Source: Herbaspirillum sp. alder98 (GTDB lineage Bacteria; Pseudomonadota; Gammaproteobacteria; Burkholderiales; Burkholderiaceae_D). From it: a stretch of 64,000 bases of DNA. Made by a program: the position numbers and the translations under genes. Location: contig NZ_JAIUCY010000001.1 in NCBI RefSeq assembly GCF_020179755.1, forward strand, positions 992,001-1,056,000. Direction: 5' to 3'. The notes beneath the pieces are model-generated. The model was not told the DNA's origin and did no database searches. It saw only the letters and a list, made by a program, of their open reading frames with translations. Below are positions 40,633-50,809 of the stretch, one piece after another. Positions within the stretch are counted from its first letter, which is position 1; every line of letters starts with the position of its first letter.

Positions 40633-42057
40633 TCAATCGGCAATCACCTTCCTCGGCCGCGCCGGATCGGGCAAGCCGCAGGCCAGAAACCGTCCGCGAC
40701 CCACTGCGCCGCTGGCCACACCGTCGCCCCACACGATCTCGCCGCGCGAGAGCGTGATCTCGGGCCAGCCGGTGACCTGCATGCCCTCATACGGGGTGTA
40801 GTCGACATCGTGGTGCAACATCTCGTTGCGGATGGTGACCTGCTTGTGCGGGTCCCAGACCGCGATGTCGGCGTCGCTGCCGATGGCGATGGTGCCCTTT
40901 TGCGGATACAGGCCATACATCTTGGCCGGATCGGTGGCAGTCAGCGCGACGAACCGGTTCAGGTCGATGCGGCCACGCCCGACCCCTTCCGAGAACAGGA
41001 TCGGCAGGCGCGTCTCAAGCCCCGGGGTGCCGTTCGGGATATAACGGAACGGCACTTCCTTGCCGCCCGGTTTCTTGCCCTCGGGGTCGTCGTAACGGAA
41101 TGGCGCATGATCCGACGAAAACACGGTAAACAATCCGCTGGCCAGCCCGTCCCATACATATTGCTGGTTGGCCTTGTCGCGCGGCGGCGGGCTGCACACG
41201 CACTTGGCGCCGTGGTAGCCGTGATCGAGGTCGTCGGCGCTCAACACCAGATACTGCGGGCAGGTCTCGGCGTAGATGCGCAAGCCCTGGCCGTGGGCCC
41301 AGCGGATCTGCTCGATGGCTTCCTTGCCCGACACGTGCACGATCAGGATCGGCACATCCACCAGTTCCGACAGCGCAATGGCGCGATGCGTGGCTTCGCG
41401 CTCGACCAGCATCGGGCGTGAGGTTGCATGGTACTTGGGCGCGGTCAGCCCGGCATGTTCCAGCTGCTCGGTCAGCCAGCCGATGCAATCGGCGTTCTCG
41501 GCATGCACCATGACCATGGCGCCCTCGCGCCGCGCCACGGCCAGCAGCTCCAGGATCTGGCGATCGTTCAGCTTGAGGTCGTCATAGGTCATGTAGATCT
41601 TGAACGAGGTATAGCCTTCGCGCACCAGCTGCGGCAGCTCTTCCTTCAGGACCTGTTCGGTGGGGTCACTGACGATCATGTGGAAGGCGTAGTCGATCAC
41701 GGCCTTGCCTTCTGCGCGGCGATGATAATCGTCGACCGCCGCCCGCAGCGACTGCCCCTTGGCCTGGGCCGCGAACGGGATCACGGTGGTGGTGCCACCG
41801 CAGGCGGCCGAGATGGTGCCGCTGCGGAAGTCGTCGGCCATCCTGAGCCCTGGTTCCATCGGCTGGTCGAGGTGACAGTGGGCGTCGACCCCGCCGGGCA
41901 GGACCAGCTTGCCGGTGGCGTCGATCTCGGTGCGGCCGGGCGCCAGGCCGCGGCCGAGCATGGCCACCTTGCCATCGACGATGCCGACATCGCATTGCAT
42001 GATGTCGGATGCGGTGGCCACCGTGCCATTACGGATCACTACATCGAATTGTTCCAT
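40633..42057 (-). CDS. Hydantoinase/dihydropyrimidinase-family cyclic amidohydrolase
   Basis: It would hydrolyse the ring of a hydantoin, dihydropyrimidine or related cyclic amide. The 474-aa protein has all metal ligands of the D-hydantoinase type: HCHLD (His60, His62), the carboxylated lysine in FKIYMTYDD (Lys153), His185 (VMVHAEN), His241 (LIVHVSG) and Asp316 (SSDHAP). The C-terminal composite beta domain includes GSDADIAVWDP. It is the last gene of a five-gene operon with an ABC importer and a racemase-like gene. No N-carbamoyl-amino-acid amidohydrolase is nearby, so the next step is not encoded here. The natural substrate is unknown. Confidence 0.9.
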   Translation of the reverse strand: MEQFDVVIRNGTVATASDIMQCDVGIVDGKVAMLGRGLAPGRTEIDATGKLVLPGGVDAHCHLDQPMEPGLRMADDFRSGTISAACGGTTTVIPFAAQAKGQSLRAAVDDYHRRAEGKAVIDYAFHMIVSDPTEQVLKEELPQLVREGYTSFKIYMTYDDLKLNDRQILELLAVARREGAMVMVHAENADCIGWLTEQLEHAGLTAPKYHATSRPMLVEREATHRAIALSELVDVPILIVHVSGKEAIEQIRWAHGQGLRIYAETCPQYLVLSADDLDHGYHGAKCVCSPPPRDKANQQYVWDGLASGLFTVFSSDHAPFRYDDPEGKKPGGKEVPFRYIPNGTPGLETRLPILFSEGVGRGRIDLNRFVALTATDPAKMYGLYPQKGTIAIGSDADIAVWDPHKQVTIRNEMLHHDVDYTPYEGMQVTGWPEITLSRGEIVWGDGVASGAVGRGRFLACGLPDPARPRKVIAD

Positions 42058-42066
42058 GATGGCCGC

Positions 42067-42795
42067 TCAGCTGACGTCGCGAAACAGCGAGCCCCAGCCG
42101 CGAATGCGCGACGGATCGGCGCCGGCTTGCCTGAGCGACTTCCACACCACGGTCGAGATGGTGTCGTAGATCGGAATGCCGATCTCTTTTTCCAGCTCCT
42201 CGACCAGCGGCGCGCCACGCAGGTTGGTGCAGAAGATGGTGATGGCCTGCGGCTTGTCGCGCGCGACTTCGCGCACCATGGCGCGCAGTTCGTCGGCGCC
42301 CACTTCGGAAAACGAGAAATTGTCCTGCTTGCGCAGGTGACGTTCGGATACGCACTCGTAGCCGGCGCCGCCGTAGTTCTTGATGATGGCGGCCTGGACG
42401 TCATCCAGGTAGGGCGTCACCAGGCCGAAACGCTTCACACCGGTGATGTCGAAGATCTCGTTGAGGGCCAGCACCGAGGTGCAGGCCGCAATGCCGGTGG
42501 CGTCGGTGATGCGACGGCACAGACGTTCGTCGGCATCGAACCCGAGCCAGCCCGATGAGGTGCCGTTCCAGCCGATGCTGCCGACCTTGGCGTGCGACAG
42601 CAGCTCGGCGGCGCGCAGGATCTCGCTATCGTCGAACTGCGACAAAGCCTGGTTGGACAGCGCGATCTCGGTCACCCGAAAGCGCCCGAAATGCGCGCTG
42701 GCCTCGGGGAGGTCGGCGATCATCGCCGTCGTCACCGGTTCCAGCGTGGTATTGGAGGACGGCGTGAGCATGCCGAGCAAAGTTCGTTGTGTCAT
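42067..42795 (-). CDS. Asp/Glu racemase-superfamily protein with arylmalonate-decarboxylase-like active site
   Basis: A 242-aa member of the Asp/Glu/hydantoin racemase, maleate isomerase and arylmalonate decarboxylase superfamily. The start motif LTPSSNTTLEP matches the decarboxylase/maleate isomerase branch. The first position normally used by a catalytic cysteine is glycine (GWNGTSSGW, Gly78), while the second cysteine is kept (IFCTNLRGAP, Cys189). This is the single-cysteine layout of arylmalonate decarboxylase, so simple two-base racemisation is unlikely. It lies 9 nt before the hydantoinase gene. The reaction is unknown. Confidence 0.82.
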   Translation of the reverse strand: MTQRTLLGMLTPSSNTTLEPVTTAMIADLPEASAHFGRFRVTEIALSNQALSQFDDSEILRAAELLSHAKVGSIGWNGTSSGWLGFDADERLCRRITDATGIAACTSVLALNEIFDITGVKRFGLVTPYLDDVQAAIIKNYGGAGYECVSERHLRKQDNFSFSEVGADELRAMVREVARDKPQAITIFCTNLRGAPLVEELEKEIGIPIYDTISTVVWKSLRQAGADPSRIRGWGSLFRDVS

Positions 42796-42806
42796 GTTTT
42801 TTCCTT

Positions 42807-43595
42807 TCAGGCGGCCAGCCTGGCGTCGGCATGCGCCAGCGCCGATTCTTCGCGGATCAGGCTCAGCACGTGGCGCTTGGCCTGGTTGAATTCGTGGGTG
42901 GTGGTGTCGCGCGGGCGCGGCAAGTCGATATCGATCAGCTCACGCATGCGGCCCGGCCGATGCGTCATCACCGCCACCTTGGTGGCCAGGATCAATGCCT
43001 CATCGACGCTGTGGGTGACGAACACGATGGTGCCCTCGTAGCGCTGCCACAAGGCCACCAGCTCTTCCTGCATTTCCATCTTGGTCTGGGCATCGAGGGC
43101 CGCGAACGGCTCGTCCATCAGGATCACAGATGGATTTTGCAGCAAGGCGCGCGCAATGCCGACGCGTTGCGCCATGCCGCCCGAGAGCTCGCCCGGAAAG
43201 TGATTCTCGAAGCCCTTCAACTTGACGGTCTCGATGAAAGGCTGGGCCGCAGCCCGACGTTCGGCGGCGCTCTTGCCCTGCAGCTTGAGCGAGAAGGCGA
43301 CGTTGTCCCACACCGGCAGCCACGGCATCAGGTTGGCTTGCTGGAACACCATGCCGCGGTCGGCGCCGGGGCCGCTGATGCTCTTGCCGTCCACCTTGAC
43401 CTCGCCGGTGGTGGGAAACTCGAAACCGGCGATCATGTTCAGCAGGGTCGACTTGCCGCAGCCCGACGGCCCCAGCAGGCACAGGAATTCCTTCTTCTCC
43501 AGTTTCAGGCTGACGTTGTCGATGGCCAGCATGTCGGCGCCGCCCTTGCGGTCCTTGAACACCTTGACGATGTTGTTGAGTTCGATGAATGCCAT
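42807..43595 (-). CDS. ABC transporter ATP-binding protein (nitrate/sulfonate/taurine type)
   Basis: ATPase subunit of an SsuABC/TauABC-type importer. From the ATG at 43595 (AAGGAA upstream) it is 262 aa. It has Walker [11 protein letters not shown]-loop MVFQQANLMPWLPVWDNV, signature LSGGMAQRVGIARAL, Walker B VILMDEPFAALDAQT and switch VTHSVDEA. The Q-loop wording LMPWLPVWDNV is usual in the nitrate/sulfonate group. It lies 14 nt after the permease and 11 nt before the racemase-like gene. Confidence 0.92.
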   Translation of the reverse strand: MAFIELNNIVKVFKDRKGGADMLAIDNVSLKLEKKEFLCLLGPSGCGKSTLLNMIAGFEFPTTGEVKVDGKSISGPGADRGMVFQQANLMPWLPVWDNVAFSLKLQGKSAAERRAAAQPFIETVKLKGFENHFPGELSGGMAQRVGIARALLQNPSVILMDEPFAALDAQTKMEMQEELVALWQRYEGTIVFVTHSVDEALILATKVAVMTHRPGRMRELIDIDLPRPRDTTTHEFNQAKRHVLSLIREESALAHADARLAA

Positions 43596-43609
43596 GGTCG
43601 TTTCCTTTT

Positions 43610-44425
43610 TCAAGCCCTGCCCTGTACGGTCGATACCTGCTGCCAGCGCAGCATCGAGTTCATGATGCTTTTCAATATCCAATCCGCCAGGAAACCCAGC
43701 AAGCCGATGCTGATCATGGCGGCAATCACCAGGTCATAGCGCAGGAAGTAATAAGAATCCCACAAGGCATAGCCGAGGCCGCTCTTGACCGCCACCATCT
43801 CGGCCGTCACGGTCAGCATCCAGGCGCTGCCGATACCGATGCGCAAACCGGCGAAAATGCTCGGCATGGCTGCCGGCAGGATCACGAAACGCAGCAGTTG
43901 GCCCTGCCTGGCGCCGGCCATGGCGGCCGCGCGCAACAGGTTGCGGTCGGCATTCTTGACGCCATGCACGGTGTTCATCAGGATCGGGAAGAATGCCCCC
44001 AGGAACACCAGGAAGATCGCCGGCTTGTTGGCAATGCCGAACCAGATGATGGCCAGCGGAATCCACGACACCGGCGGGATCGGTCGCAGCATCTGCACCG
44101 TCGGCTCGATGGCGCGTTCGACCCAGCGCCACCAGCCGATGGCCACGCCCAGGGCGATGCCCGAGACGGCCGCGATCAGGTAGCCGGCGGTGACCCGCAT
44201 GCTGCTGGCCATGGCGTCGAAGATCCATTTTCCGCTGCTGTCCTGGGCCGCTTCGTTGATACCGAAGATCCAGTCCATCCAGGTCACCAGCACCCGCGAA
44301 GGCGCCGGCAGCAGCGCCGCCGGAATCACGCCGGAACGGGAGAATGCCTCCCAGAACAGCACCAGCAATACCGGCACCGCAAATCGCCATTTCGCTTCCG
44401 ACAGGGAACGCATCAATCCATTCAT
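43610..44425 (-). CDS. ABC transporter permease (nitrate/sulfonate/taurine type)
   Basis: Membrane subunit of the importer, 271 aa with about six helices. It starts with WRFAVPVLLVLFWEAFSRSGVIP and has the BPD_transp_1 coupling loop NLLRAAAMAGARQGQLLRFVILPAAMP followed by GLRIGIGSAWMLTVTAEM, as in SsuC and TauC. It lies 20 nt after the binding-protein gene. The substrate should be an organic compound that feeds the hydantoinase; this is inference from the operon. Confidence 0.92.
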   Translation of the reverse strand: MNGLMRSLSEAKWRFAVPVLLVLFWEAFSRSGVIPAALLPAPSRVLVTWMDWIFGINEAAQDSSGKWIFDAMASSMRVTAGYLIAAVSGIALGVAIGWWRWVERAIEPTVQMLRPIPPVSWIPLAIIWFGIANKPAIFLVFLGAFFPILMNTVHGVKNADRNLLRAAAMAGARQGQLLRFVILPAAMPSIFAGLRIGIGSAWMLTVTAEMVAVKSGLGYALWDSYYFLRYDLVIAAMISIGLLGFLADWILKSIMNSMLRWQQVSTVQGRA

Positions 44426-44445
44426 GGGAATTCCTTGTTAGTGGA

Positions 44446-45486
44446 TCAGTAGCCCAGCTCGGACTTGGGCTTGCCGGTGACGCTCATCAGGAAACTGTAG
44501 TCCAGGTTCTTTTCGGCCTGCGCGGCGACATCGGTCGAGACGTACTTGAGGTCTTTCATCATGCCGGCGATGGCGCGGGTCTGGGTGCGGTACATGCGGT
44601 AGTCGGGGTAGGCATTCTTGAGCGCCTCATTGGCGATCTTGGCGTCCAGGCCGGTGGCCTTGACGATGCTGTTGACCCAGGCCTGCTTGTCCTTTTGCAG
44701 GTTGTCGACCAGGCGCACCACGGCGGCCACGGTTTCCTTGACTTCGGCCGGGTGCTCCTTGATCACGTCGGAACGGGTCACGATCAGGTTGGTGAGACGG
44801 CCGGCGGCCTGGTCATACGGATAGGCGAAGTGCTGGCCGACACCGGTCATGCGAATCTGCGAGGCAAATGGCTCGACCGAACAGATCAGCTCGACTTCGC
44901 CACGCGACAGCGCCGCAGCGTGATCGGACGGATTGGGGATATTGACGAATTGCACATCCTTGGAAGGATCGATGCCGTGCCCGGCCAGTTCGCCGCGCAT
45001 GTGCAGGTCTTGCGCATTGCCGCGCGAGGCTGCGATGCGGAAAGGCTTGCCCTGCGCCTTGTATTGCGCGATCAGGTTCTTCAGGCCGACCCAGTCATCG
45101 GCGGCCAGCTTGGTGTCGCGCCCCAACAGCATCTCGGAGCCGCCATTGACCTGGCCCGATACGGCGACCAGGTCGAAACCCTTGTCCAGCCCGCTTACGT
45201 ACGCCAGGTAAGTCACCTGCGCGATATCGACGCTCTTGGACACCAGCGCGGTCAACGCATCGCTGCCGGCGGTGAAGTTGATGCCTTCGATCTCCACGTT
45301 CTGCGCCAGCGCCGGCACCAGCGACATCGACAGGCAATGCGCACACTTGGCATACGCCAGCTTGATCTTGGGCTTGGACTGGGCCGAGGCGGAACCGGCC
45401 ACCATCACGCCGCAGACCAGCGCCGCGGCCAGGGCAACACGTTGGAAGGACAGACCGAACAGGGACTTGCGCACTTGTTTTTGCAT
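44446..45486 (-). CDS. ABC transporter substrate-binding protein (SsuA/THI5-like)
   Basis: Periplasmic binding protein of 346 aa from the ATG at 45486 (GGGAGAA upstream). It has a signal peptide of about 33 residues ending GSASAQS. The mature fold resembles SsuA/TauA/NMT1: KIKLAYAKCAHCLSMSLVPAL, SDALTALVSKSVDIAQV, RIAASRGNAQDLHMRGEL and EVELICSVEPFASQIR. The CAHC pair near the mature start is unusual for this group and may form a disulphide. It is the first gene of the operon, divergent from the GntR gene, with a palindrome 35 bp upstream of its start. Confidence 0.9.
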   Translation of the reverse strand: MQKQVRKSLFGLSFQRVALAAALVCGVMVAGSASAQSKPKIKLAYAKCAHCLSMSLVPALAQNVEIEGINFTAGSDALTALVSKSVDIAQVTYLAYVSGLDKGFDLVAVSGQVNGGSEMLLGRDTKLAADDWVGLKNLIAQYKAQGKPFRIAASRGNAQDLHMRGELAGHGIDPSKDVQFVNIPNPSDHAAALSRGEVELICSVEPFASQIRMTGVGQHFAYPYDQAAGRLTNLIVTRSDVIKEHPAEVKETVAAVVRLVDNLQKDKQAWVNSIVKATGLDAKIANEALKNAYPDYRMYRTQTRAIAGMMKDLKYVSTDVAAQAEKNLDYSFLMSVTGKPKSELGY

Positions 45487-45520
45487 CGTTTTTCTCCCGA
45501 GATGGACAATAAACAACAAG

Positions 45521-45531
45521 ATTGTGACAAT
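45521..45531. promoter_or_regulatory. Candidate GntR operator, importer-operon side
   Basis: ATTGTGACAAT is a perfect palindrome around a central G, 35 bp upstream of the binding-protein start codon. The TTGT-N-ACAA form resembles operators of FCD-type GntR regulators. An identical copy lies at 45778-45788. Confidence 0.6.
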
Positions 45532-45777
45532 TTACTTTTGCATTGCCACGATTAATGCAAATGCTGTGCCAGCACGAGAGAAACGTTGTGGGTGATCTGG
45601 ATTATCCGCTGTAATCCTTACCCATCAAGGATAAGTAGTTTTTTGACAGAGGTGAGTTGCCGACGGGAACGGGGGCAAAAATGCACCAGCATGTGACGAA
45701 CAGGCAGATTGGCAAGGCCAGATTCCCCACATGAGTGCAACAATAGGGCGAGTTTATTGCGCGAATTATTTTGTCAT

Positions 45778-45788
45778 ATTGTGACAAT
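45778..45788. promoter_or_regulatory. Candidate GntR operator, regulator side
   Basis: The second copy of ATTGTGACAAT lies upstream of the GntR gene, within a wider inverted repeat TTGTCA-N5-TGACAA (45771-45787). This would fit autoregulation. Confidence 0.6.
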
Positions 45789-45872
45789 CCATCATCACAA
45801 GTTTCAGATATCATGCGCAGTGATTGCCTCAGTGCTCCACGCCTACAACAAGTGATTCCTCGCCAAGACGAC

Positions 45873-46637
45873 ATGACCAGTTCCCCCGCCCCCGACGGCG
45901 TCGGCCGCAAGAAGCGTTCCGTCAAGCCGGACAACAGCCCGCTGCCCGGCCAGGCGATCAGCGCCCGGCCGATGGCCGGCGACGCCATCTATGAACGCAT
46001 CCTGACCTCGATCATGGAGCACCGGCTCACGCCCGGCACCAAGCTGGTGGAAGAAAAACTGGCCAGCATCTTCGGGGTCAACCGCACGCGCGTGCGCGAG
46101 GTGCTGGCGCGGCTGTCGCACGAAGGCCTGCTGACCACCATCCCCAACCGCGGCGCCTTCGTGGCCAGCCCCACGCCGGACGAGGCGCGCGCCATCTTCG
46201 CGGCGCGCCGCATCCTCGAACCGGCCCTGCTGCGTCATCTGTGCGAACACACCAGCCCGGCGCATATCGCCCAGTTGCGCGCGCATGTGGCGCAAGAGGC
46301 CGAGGCCCGCGAGCGCGGCGACCGGCGCGCCATCATCCGGCTGTCGGGCGAATTCCACATCCGCATCGCCGACCTGGTCGAGAACCCGGTGATGAGCAAG
46401 ATGATGCGCGAACTGGCTTCGCTGACCTGCCTCATCATCGTGCTCTACGACTCGCCCACGGTACCGGCCTGCACCCATGACGAACATGGCGCCATCATCG
46501 ACGCCATCGCCCAGGGCCAGACCGAAAATGCAGTGGCGGCCATGATCGGCCACCTGCACCACATCGAGCAGGTGCTCGACATGAGCACCCCACCGGGCGA
46601 AGAAGAAAACCTGGAAGAGATGCTGGGCATGGACTGA
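45873..46637 (+). CDS. GntR-family transcriptional regulator (FCD type)
   Basis: Regulator of about 254 aa from the ATG at 45873. The N-terminal winged helix contains AIYERILTSIMEHRLTPGTK, FGVNRTRVREVLARLSHEG and NRGAFVASPT. The C-terminal FCD all-helical ligand domain has the metal-binding histidine pattern (EFHIRIADLVENPVM, then DEHGAIIDAIAQG and MIGHLHHIEQVL). The start is uncertain: the frame is open to 45771 with other ATGs and no strong ribosome binding site. It is divergent from the importer-hydantoinase operon and probably controls it in response to a pathway acid. It precedes the acyl-CoA synthetase gene on the same strand. Confidence 0.88.
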   Translation: MTSSPAPDGVGRKKRSVKPDNSPLPGQAISARPMAGDAIYERILTSIMEHRLTPGTKLVEEKLASIFGVNRTRVREVLARLSHEGLLTTIPNRGAFVASPTPDEARAIFAARRILEPALLRHLCEHTSPAHIAQLRAHVAQEAEARERGDRRAIIRLSGEFHIRIADLVENPVMSKMMRELASLTCLIIVLYDSPTVPACTHDEHGAIIDAIAQGQTENAVAAMIGHLHHIEQVLDMSTPPGEEENLEEMLGMD

Positions 46638-46740
46638 GCCGGGCCGGTCTCCTGCGCTGCAAATGGCGCCGAAATGTGCCAAAGTGCCAGTGCGCGTCTG
46701 CTCACGGCGGACAGCGCACCATAAAAACAGGAGACCATGC

Positions 46741-48411
46741 ATGCTGCCGACCACGCCGCAGGGCTATGAAGAGATCGTGTCCGGATTTCGCTGGGACATT
46801 CCCGCGCATTACAACATCGGCGTCGATGTGTGCGACAAGTGGGCCGCGCGCGAGCCGCAGCGACTGGCGCTGGTGCATGTCGACCAGCATGGCGCCGTAC
46901 ACAATTACAGCTTCGGCCAGATCAAGACCCTGTCGGACCGGATGGCCAACCTGCTGCGCTCCCATGGCGCCGATGCGGGCGCGCGGGTCGGCGTATTGCT
47001 GCCGCAATCGCCCGAGGCCGCCTTCTCTCACGTGGCCGCCTACAAGGCGGGCTGCATCGCCATTCCCCTGTTCTCGCTGTTCGGCACCGAGGCATTGCAG
47101 TACCGCCTGCACGACAGCGCCGCGGCAGTGGTCGTCACCAATGCCGAGGGCGCGGCCAAGCTGGCGGCAATTCGCCACGCCCTGCCTCAGTTGCGCACCG
47201 TCTTTTGCAGCGACGGCCCGGCGCCCGGCGCGCTCGACCTGCATGCCGAACTGGCCAAACAGAGCAGCAGCTTCACCGCCGTCGATACCCGCGCCGACGA
47301 TCCGGCGCTGATCATCTATACCTCCGGCACCACCGGGCAACCCAAGGGCGCATTACATGCGCACCGGGTGCTGCTGGGACATCTGCCGGGGGTGGAAATG
47401 TCGCACAACCTGTTTCCGCTGCCGGGCGACCGCATCTGGACTCCGGCCGACTGGGCCTGGATCGGCGGACTGCTCGATGTGCTGCTGACGGCCTGGCATC
47501 ATGGCGTGGCGGTGGTGGCGCACCGCTTCGCCAAGTTCAGTGGCGAAGCGGCCTTCCAGTTGCTGCAGGACCAGCAGGTGCGCAATTGCTTCCTGCCGCC
47601 CACGGCGTTGAAGATGATGCGCACCGTGGCCGCGCCGCAGCGGCGCTGGACGCTGGCGCTGCGCTCGGTGGCCAGCGGTGGCGAAGCGTTGGGCGCGGAG
47701 CTGCTGGAATGGGGCCGCCAGACCTTCGGCCTGACCATCAACGAGTTCTATGGCCAGACCGAATGCAACATGACGGTGTCGTCCAATGTGGCCGTCATGC
47801 CGGTACGTCCCGGCAGCATCGGGCGCGCGGCGCCAGGGCACCGGGTCGAGATCGTGGACGATGGCGGCCAGCCGCTGCCGGCTGGCGCGCACGGCAACAT
47901 TGCAGTCATGCGCCCGGACCCGGTGATGTTCCTGCAGTACTGGAACAAACCCGAGGCCACCGCCGCCAAGTTCGTCGGCGACTGGCTGCTGACCGGTGAC
48001 ACCGGCAGCAAGGACGCCGACGGCTATATCCGCTTCGTGGGCCGCGACGACGACGTGATCACCTCGGCCGGCTACCGCATCGGCCCGGGTGAAATCGAAG
48101 ACAACCTGTTGCAGCACCCGGCGGTCAAGATGGCGGCCGTGATCGGCACGCCGGACGCCGAGCGCACCGAGATCGTGGTGGCCATCGTGGTGCTCAATGC
48201 CGGGCAGGTGGGCAGCGACGATCTCAAGCGCGAGATCCAGCAGCACGTCAAGACGCGACTGGCCGCGCATGAATATCCGCGTGAAGTGTATTTCGTGCAG
48301 GAGCTGCCGATGACGACCACCGGCAAGGTGATACGGCGCGAGTTGCGGGCGATGGTAGCGGGATGGCGCAAGCCGCCGGGTCCTGAGTTATGCCAGGGCA
48401 ACGCCGCTTGA
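46741..48411 (+). CDS. AMP-binding acyl-CoA synthetase
   Basis: A 556-aa member of the ANL family that activates a carboxylic acid to its CoA ester through an acyl-adenylate. Motifs are IIYTSGTTGQPKGALHAHR (P-loop), YGQTECNM, WLLTGDTGSKD, the hinge region FVGRDDDVITSAGYRIGPGEIE and the C-terminal lysine loop TTTGKVIRREL. The sequence looks like the acetyl/medium-chain acyl-CoA synthetase group. The ATG at 46741 has AGGAG 7-8 nt upstream. It lies 103 bp after the GntR gene and may act on the acid released by the hydantoinase pathway; that link is inference. Confidence 0.88.
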   Translation: MLPTTPQGYEEIVSGFRWDIPAHYNIGVDVCDKWAAREPQRLALVHVDQHGAVHNYSFGQIKTLSDRMANLLRSHGADAGARVGVLLPQSPEAAFSHVAAYKAGCIAIPLFSLFGTEALQYRLHDSAAAVVVTNAEGAAKLAAIRHALPQLRTVFCSDGPAPGALDLHAELAKQSSSFTAVDTRADDPALIIYTSGTTGQPKGALHAHRVLLGHLPGVEMSHNLFPLPGDRIWTPADWAWIGGLLDVLLTAWHHGVAVVAHRFAKFSGEAAFQLLQDQQVRNCFLPPTALKMMRTVAAPQRRWTLALRSVASGGEALGAELLEWGRQTFGLTINEFYGQTECNMTVSSNVAVMPVRPGSIGRAAPGHRVEIVDDGGQPLPAGAHGNIAVMRPDPVMFLQYWNKPEATAAKFVGDWLLTGDTGSKDADGYIRFVGRDDDVITSAGYRIGPGEIEDNLLQHPAVKMAAVIGTPDAERTEIVVAIVVLNAGQVGSDDLKREIQQHVKTRLAAHEYPREVYFVQELPMTTTGKVIRRELRAMVAGWRKPPGPELCQGNAA

Positions 48412-48450
48412 ATCATGGAGCGCCCGGGCGGGCACTGCGTGCCTGACGAA

Positions 48451-48472
48451 GGAGCCGGCGCTGGCCGGCTCC
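48451..48472. terminator. Possible terminator between the acyl-CoA synthetase gene and tgt
   Basis: A 9-bp perfect stem (GGAGCCGGC with GCCGGCTCC) and GCTG loop lies between convergent genes. It has no clear T-run, so it may be a weak or Rho-assisted terminator. Confidence 0.45.
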
Positions 48473-48496
48473 CCGCGTCTTCAGACATTGATTACA

Positions 48497-50642
<2,146 letters not shown>

Positions 50643-50809
50643 GAAGAAAACCGGCAAAAACCGTAAATACAACGTAACCGGCCTGCATTTAGACGCATTA
50701 CGGGCGTAAAAGGCCGACCAAACCTGCTATTTTACGCTGTCCTGCCCGCCGCCTGCGGTTTTGCGGTGCGCCTTGTCTGGTCACACCTTCTCGCCACACC
50801 CACCATCCC

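Larger units (their letters stand above)
45487..45872. other. Divergent control region between the importer operon and the GntR gene
   Basis: These 386 bp contain two identical copies of the palindrome ATTGTGACAAT (45521-45531, 45778-45788), one near each divergent gene. I see no gene; short open frames here are low-scoring. Confidence 0.65.
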
